Assembly: GCA_937896265.1 (NCBI GenBank)
Contig: CALBMD010000444.1
Location: 1 to 9,432 of the forward strand
DNA: 9,432 nt
Direction of reading: 5' to 3'
DNA from: an uncultured Pseudomonadota bacterium
Lineage (GTDB): Bacteria; Bdellovibrionota_B; Oligoflexia; Oligoflexales; Bog-1112
Positions 8,001 through 9,432 of this stretch are shown one piece after another. Positions within the stretch are counted from its first letter, which is position 1; every line of letters starts with the position of its first letter. Made by a program: the position numbers and the translations under genes. The notes under the pieces are model-generated. The model worked only from the letters and a program-made list of their open reading frames with translations. It did not search any database and had not been told where the DNA came from.

Positions 8001-8829
8001 ACATGACGCTTTACGTATGGAAGCGGGAGGGCTTCTTAAGCGTGCAAAAAAATCATGGCAGGAAAGTTATCTTTTGCAAAAAAACCATAAACTTGGTCAG
8101 TTGCAAGAAGTTTCTGACTTTGCATTAGCACAAGATAGCTGTCGAATGATAGCTTTGATCTCCTATTTTGGTGAAAAAAGCACTAAAGGTTGTGGTCAAT
8201 GTGATTTTTGTGCGCCTTTATCTTGTGTTACAAAACAAAAGCGGAAGCCTAGTAGTAAGGAGTGGCAGGCTATCGAAACTAGTTTGAAGCTACTTAACCA
8301 ACGCAGTGTCTGGGCTAAGGGTATTCTTTATAAAAATGTTAATGCGATTGCCGCAGTTAAAACATATATTTTTGATCAAATTCTTCAAGAGCTTCATAGT
8401 CGCAATCTTTTAGAAATGAAGCTTATGCAGTTTGAAAAGAATGGCAAGAAAATTTCCTATCATGAGTTGCGCAAAACAGCTCATAAACGCTTGTTCCTTC
8501 ATGACATCAGTGATTTTTATATTTGGGATCTCAAGCAACAAAACAAGGTCTCTGGTGCCAAAAAACAACGAGAAAAGTCTACCCAAAGTGGTTATGCTGA
8601 TTTAGTTGATGCCCTCAAAAGTTGGCGTTTGGCTGCTGCTAAGAAAGAAAAGCAGCAGGCTGTTAGTTTTTTGCCCAATCAAGTGCTTTATGATCTTGCA
8701 GCAAGACAGCCAAAAACATTAGCGGATTTACAGAGTGTTATTGGCTTGGGAGAAAGGTTTTTGCACCGCCATTATATAGAGCTTTTGACGATTGTTGAGA
8801 AAAATGGCAGTGCTTCGGTGTTAGCTTAG
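5044..8829 (+). CDS. Fused DNA topoisomerase III - RecQ helicase
   Basis: One 1261-residue frame carries two whole enzymes. Residues 5-590 are a type IA topoisomerase of the TopB group: TOPRIM with Glu11 (TEKPSVA) and TDAGREGE (106-113), SVGRVQTPTL (189-198), catalytic Tyr322 in ISYPRTDS, TDHHAIIP (370-377) and GLGTAATRA (499-507). The C-terminal zinc ribbons of some TopB/TopA proteins are absent. After a charged linker (about 580-600) comes RecQ: motif 0 FRLGQ (614-618), Walker A PTGSGKS (Lys641), DEAH (734-737) with aromatic-rich loop CISQWGHDFRP, TATAT (769-773), motif VI QEIGRAGRD (911-919), zinc cysteines 1033, 1050, 1053 and 1056, a divergent RQC-like region, and HRDC (about 1182-1253). 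Cleavage-religation and 3'-5' unwinding should both be active, serving decatenation and recombination intermediate dissolution. An in-frame TAA at 5038 makes ATG 5044 the earliest start; GTG 5056, giving MQLIITEKPS, is a plausible alternative. Neither has a good ribosome site. Confidence 0.93.
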   Translation: MDLLVQLIITEKPSVAFDLAKVLGCAKSHQGYIEGNSCLVSWCVGHLLCVKEPGEISPQWQRWDLASLPMIPKTWPLKAIHARESQLLLLKELAYRTDVTNIICATDAGREGELIFRLLYEYLGITKPVQRLWISSLTAQAISDGFAKLRPWQAFNALADSAKARSRADWLVGMNLSRLFSLKERDILSVGRVQTPTLALIVARDLEIENFHVTSYQVLRAEFVHPVNKPSFLADYVINKDGKWHVPRFAIEDLHVAKLCAQAKRAKATVDSMIAKKTKQKPPLLFSLTDLQREANRIFGYPSSKTLDLAQKLYEKYKLISYPRTDSCYLTADLAALCPNIAIKLAPHYPCLPRAFGNVPSYYINEQKVTDHHAIIPLDRAKESLLSKEEAAIFDLICRRFLAIWLTDYIYSTTTILIELLSDEIKLMFRAQGVAVLELGYRILDLKSKKADQAISPALPVVKIKDNLNVQDVKAIVKKTMPPFALNDATLLASLQKIGLGTAATRAAIIDHLVERLFLTREGKSLKSTAKGRRLIEVVSDELKSPELTATWEAKLQLIEEGELSLVDFMTHIEKELSQWVQQEKEISPTKMVKKLAKPQDLHQALARFGHDSFRLGQEEICHDLASGKNCLVVMPTGSGKSLCYQVPGLIREGSVLIISPLIALMDDQVNKLKHLDLKAAAIHTGKERWQSQEACRAYLRGDLDYLYIAPERLGVPGFLQLLLSKKPSLIAIDEAHCISQWGHDFRPDYRLLGERLEQFKEVPVVALTATATKKVQDDIIAQLGLKEVKEHILGFKRDNIAIEVNFVQQSERLAVAANYLQREEHLPAIIYAPTRKEAEMVAKKLAKDFRVAAYHAGLPNEARAQVQNDFFHHKLDIVVATIAFGMGIDKANIRTVIHVAWPGSLAAYYQEIGRAGRDSKPSRAILLGSLDDQRVQLFLHDRNYPSSSLLASFLAKIPDQGILLKDLEWSIEEDLKQTILAKLMIHDALRMEAGGLLKRAKKSWQESYLLQKNHKLGQLQEVSDFALAQDSCRMIALISYFGEKSTKGCGQCDFCAPLSCVTKQKRKPSSKEWQAIETSLKLLNQRSVWAKGILYKNVNAIAAVKTYIFDQILQELHSRNLLEMKLMQFEKNGKKISYHELRKTAHKRLFLHDISDFYIWDLKQQNKVSGAKKQREKSTQSGYADLVDALKSWRLAAAKKEKQQAVSFLPNQVLYDLAARQPKTLADLQSVIGLGERFLHRHYIELLTIVEKNGSASVLA

Positions 8830-8896
8830 ATTTGATCTCGGATCCGAATTTTAGGGAATGTCCCTAGCCTGCAATCGCGGTTCCAGTTGTAACCAT

Positions 8897-8941
8897 AGCA
8901 AGCTAGTTTTTAGCAAGCTAGTTTCTAGCTAGCTAGTTTGT
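8897..8941. repeat. Three tandem 15-bp repeats, AGCAAGCTAGTTTnT
   Basis: Units lie at 8897-8911, 8912-8926 and 8927-8941. The first two differ by one base, and the third by two or three. The block contains CTAG five times in 45 bases. Unit 2 with the start of unit 3 can fold: AGCAAGCTAG (8912-8921), loop TTT, CTAGCTAGCT (8925-8934), with one mismatch, followed by AGTTTGT. It may therefore also act as a weak terminator for the large plus-strand gene. Confidence 0.85.
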
Positions 8942-8967
8942 AAAAGCAGCCTGGCATAAGACGGTGT

Positions 8968-9022
8968 TCTGGAGAGCTGCGCGCTCCCCAGACCCCTGCG
9001 CCGGGGGAAGTGTCCTCCTAGG
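8968..9022. repeat. GC-rich multi-hairpin element
   Basis: TCTGGAGAGC (8968-8977) pairs with GCTCCCCAGA (8983-8992) at nine of ten positions around a five-base loop. It is followed at once by CCCC (8993-8996) pairing with GGGG (9003-9006). The G-run can instead pair with TCCTCC (9013-9018), giving alternative folds. By my count the surrounding 70 bases (8961-9030) are about 70% GC, far above the flanks. It resembles extragenic hairpin repeats of the CCCCAGACCCC...GGGGG kind found after genes in many bacteria, but I cannot confirm copy number. Confidence 0.5.
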
Positions 9023-9056
9023 CCCTCTCCTTATTAGATTTTAATAAAGAATATAG

Positions 9057-9068
9057 GCTGCATGCAGC
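9057..9068. repeat. Perfect 12-bp palindrome GCTGCATGCAGC
   Basis: The twelve bases are exactly self-complementary. It stands alone between the GC-rich patch and the first TGTCAACT copy, so an operator is possible, but no adjacent promoter or regulator supports one. Confidence 0.5.
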
Positions 9069-9079
9069 TAAGCGGATTT

Positions 9080-9129
9080 AAGTGTCAACTTTCTTTAAAA
9101 CCTGCAGCTTGCGTTAGGATGTCAACTAT
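9080..9129. repeat. Two outlying copies of the TGTCAACT motif
   Basis: AAGTGTCAACT (9080-9090) and TGTCAACTAT (9120-9129) are exact inverted matches, over 11 and 10 bases, to the element end at 9175-9185 and 9173-9182. They may be subterminal transposase sites or traces of an earlier or nested insertion end. Confidence 0.55.
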
Positions 9130-9162
9130 TCGCCTATCTTTTTTTAGTTCTTAAAAATGAAT

Positions 9163-9212
9163 GACCTGAGACATAGTTGACACTTTTGTCCGGACACATA
9201 GCTTACACTTTT
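9163..9212 (-). repeat. Two 25-bp direct repeats at the insertion element end
   Basis: Units at 9188-9212 and 9163-9187 (minus-strand order) match at 20 of 25 positions. Each starts AAAAGTGT and contains CTATGT, as in AAAAGTGTAAGCTATGT and AAAAGTGTCAACTATGT. They begin two bases after the transposase stop codon, so they are probably the terminal transposase-binding sites of the element. Confidence 0.7.
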
Positions 9213-9214
9213 AA

Positions 9215-9432
9215 TCATGCCAGCGGAATAAATTGGTTAGTTTTTTCATCATAGATACCTAAATTGTGATCCATAAAATCAATATCCCATAAGCCTTCTT
9301 CCTTTTCTTTAAGCCCTACCTTTTCTCCATGAAAAGCTGCTCCAATCCTAAATCTCTTTCTATCTCTTTTAGATCCTGTAAGCCAAATTCTTCCCTCGCA
9401 ATCTACTCTTCGAATAAGATCGTGATGAGGGT
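9215..9432 (-). CDS. IS481-like family transposase, C-terminal part (N-terminus outside window)
   Basis: I read 71 codons on the minus strand from the window edge to TGA at 9217-9215; the start lies beyond 9432. The translation begins PHHDLIRRVDCEGRIWLTGS and continues through FHGEKVGLKEKEEGLWDIDF, then LGIYDE and FIPLA. This matches the tail pattern after the DDE integrase core in IS481-type transposases, where a basic strand segment leads to GE-VGL-E---GLW-V-F and LG--D. The catalytic residues are upstream of what is visible, so intactness cannot be judged. The stop is followed by the element's terminal repeats, as expected for an intact 3' end. The family is called by recognising this tail pattern, so an IS3-like relative is not excluded. 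Confidence 0.72.
   Translation of the reverse strand, partial: PHHDLIRRVDCEGRIWLTGSKRDRKRFRIGAAFHGEKVGLKEKEEGLWDIDFMDHNLGIYDEKTNQFIPLA

Larger units (their letters stand above)
8830..9162. other. Non-coding junction between the topB-recQ gene and the insertion element
   Basis: I find no credible gene in this stretch on either strand. It holds, in order, a 10-bp palindrome TCGGATCCGA (8838-8847), a short hairpin TAGGGA-ATG-TCCCTA (8852-8866), three 15-bp tandem repeats, a GC-rich structured patch, an AT-rich segment (about 9030-9055), a 12-bp palindrome, and two copies of TGTCAACT resembling the insertion element end. No clear strong terminator with a U-tract follows the large gene; the hairpins above are the candidates. 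Confidence 0.7.
9163..9432 (-). mobile_element. IS481-like insertion sequence, 3' end (partial)
   Basis: The end of a transposase gene is followed directly by paired end-type repeats. The other end lies outside the window, so the terminal inverted repeats and the target duplication cannot be checked. The exact outer boundary on this side is uncertain: it could be near 9163, or further left if the TGTCAACT copies at 9120 or 9080 belong to the element. Confidence 0.6.

Noticed and set aside
8830..8900. Possible tRNA or att site, suggested by GCGGTTCCAG near 8877-8886.
   Set aside because: No acceptor stem, anticodon stem or proper T-loop can be paired on either strand.
8897..8941. Tandem repeats considered as a small CRISPR array.
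   Set aside because: The 15-base units are directly adjacent with no spacers, and no cas gene is present.

Overview
The window is a moderately AT-rich bacterial segment with tightly packed genes, Shine-Dalgarno sites and sigma70-like promoters. The mix of genes suggests a Gram-negative of the Bdellovibrionota / former Deltaproteobacteria type: a zinc-free S4 protein, a secreted M36 metalloprotease with a P domain, and a DnaC-like loader in a ribosomal protein operon. That placement is inference from protein style and is low to moderate confidence.

Left part, minus strand (1-2280): one operon read right to left. It starts at a good promoter near 2250-2278 and runs rpsD (ribosomal protein S4), then a DnaC/DnaI-like AAA+ ATPase with N-terminal cysteine clusters, then an unrecognised protein that overlaps the ATPase by 4 bases and runs off the left edge. 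Centre-left, minus strand (2330-4830): a secreted M36 (fungalysin-like) zinc metalloprotease with a C-terminal P domain, a strong Shine-Dalgarno site and a hairpin downstream that separates it from rpsD.

Centre-right, plus strand (5044-8829): the most notable gene, a 1261-residue protein that joins a complete DNA topoisomerase III core to a complete RecQ helicase (helicase, zinc module, HRDC). RecQ and topoisomerase III normally act as partner proteins that decatenate DNA and dissolve recombination intermediates; here they form one chain. The intergenic region it shares with the protease gene holds two divergent copies of the same 9-base -10 motif, and a 41-codon membrane-type ORF that overlaps its start.

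Right end (8830-9432): a non-coding junction with three 15-bp tandem repeats rich in CTAG, a 70% GC structured patch, a 12-bp palindrome and scattered copies of TGTCAACT. It then enters the 3' end of an IS481-like transposase on the minus strand, which runs off the window. This end looks like accessory or insertion-affected DNA, while the rest looks like stable chromosome.
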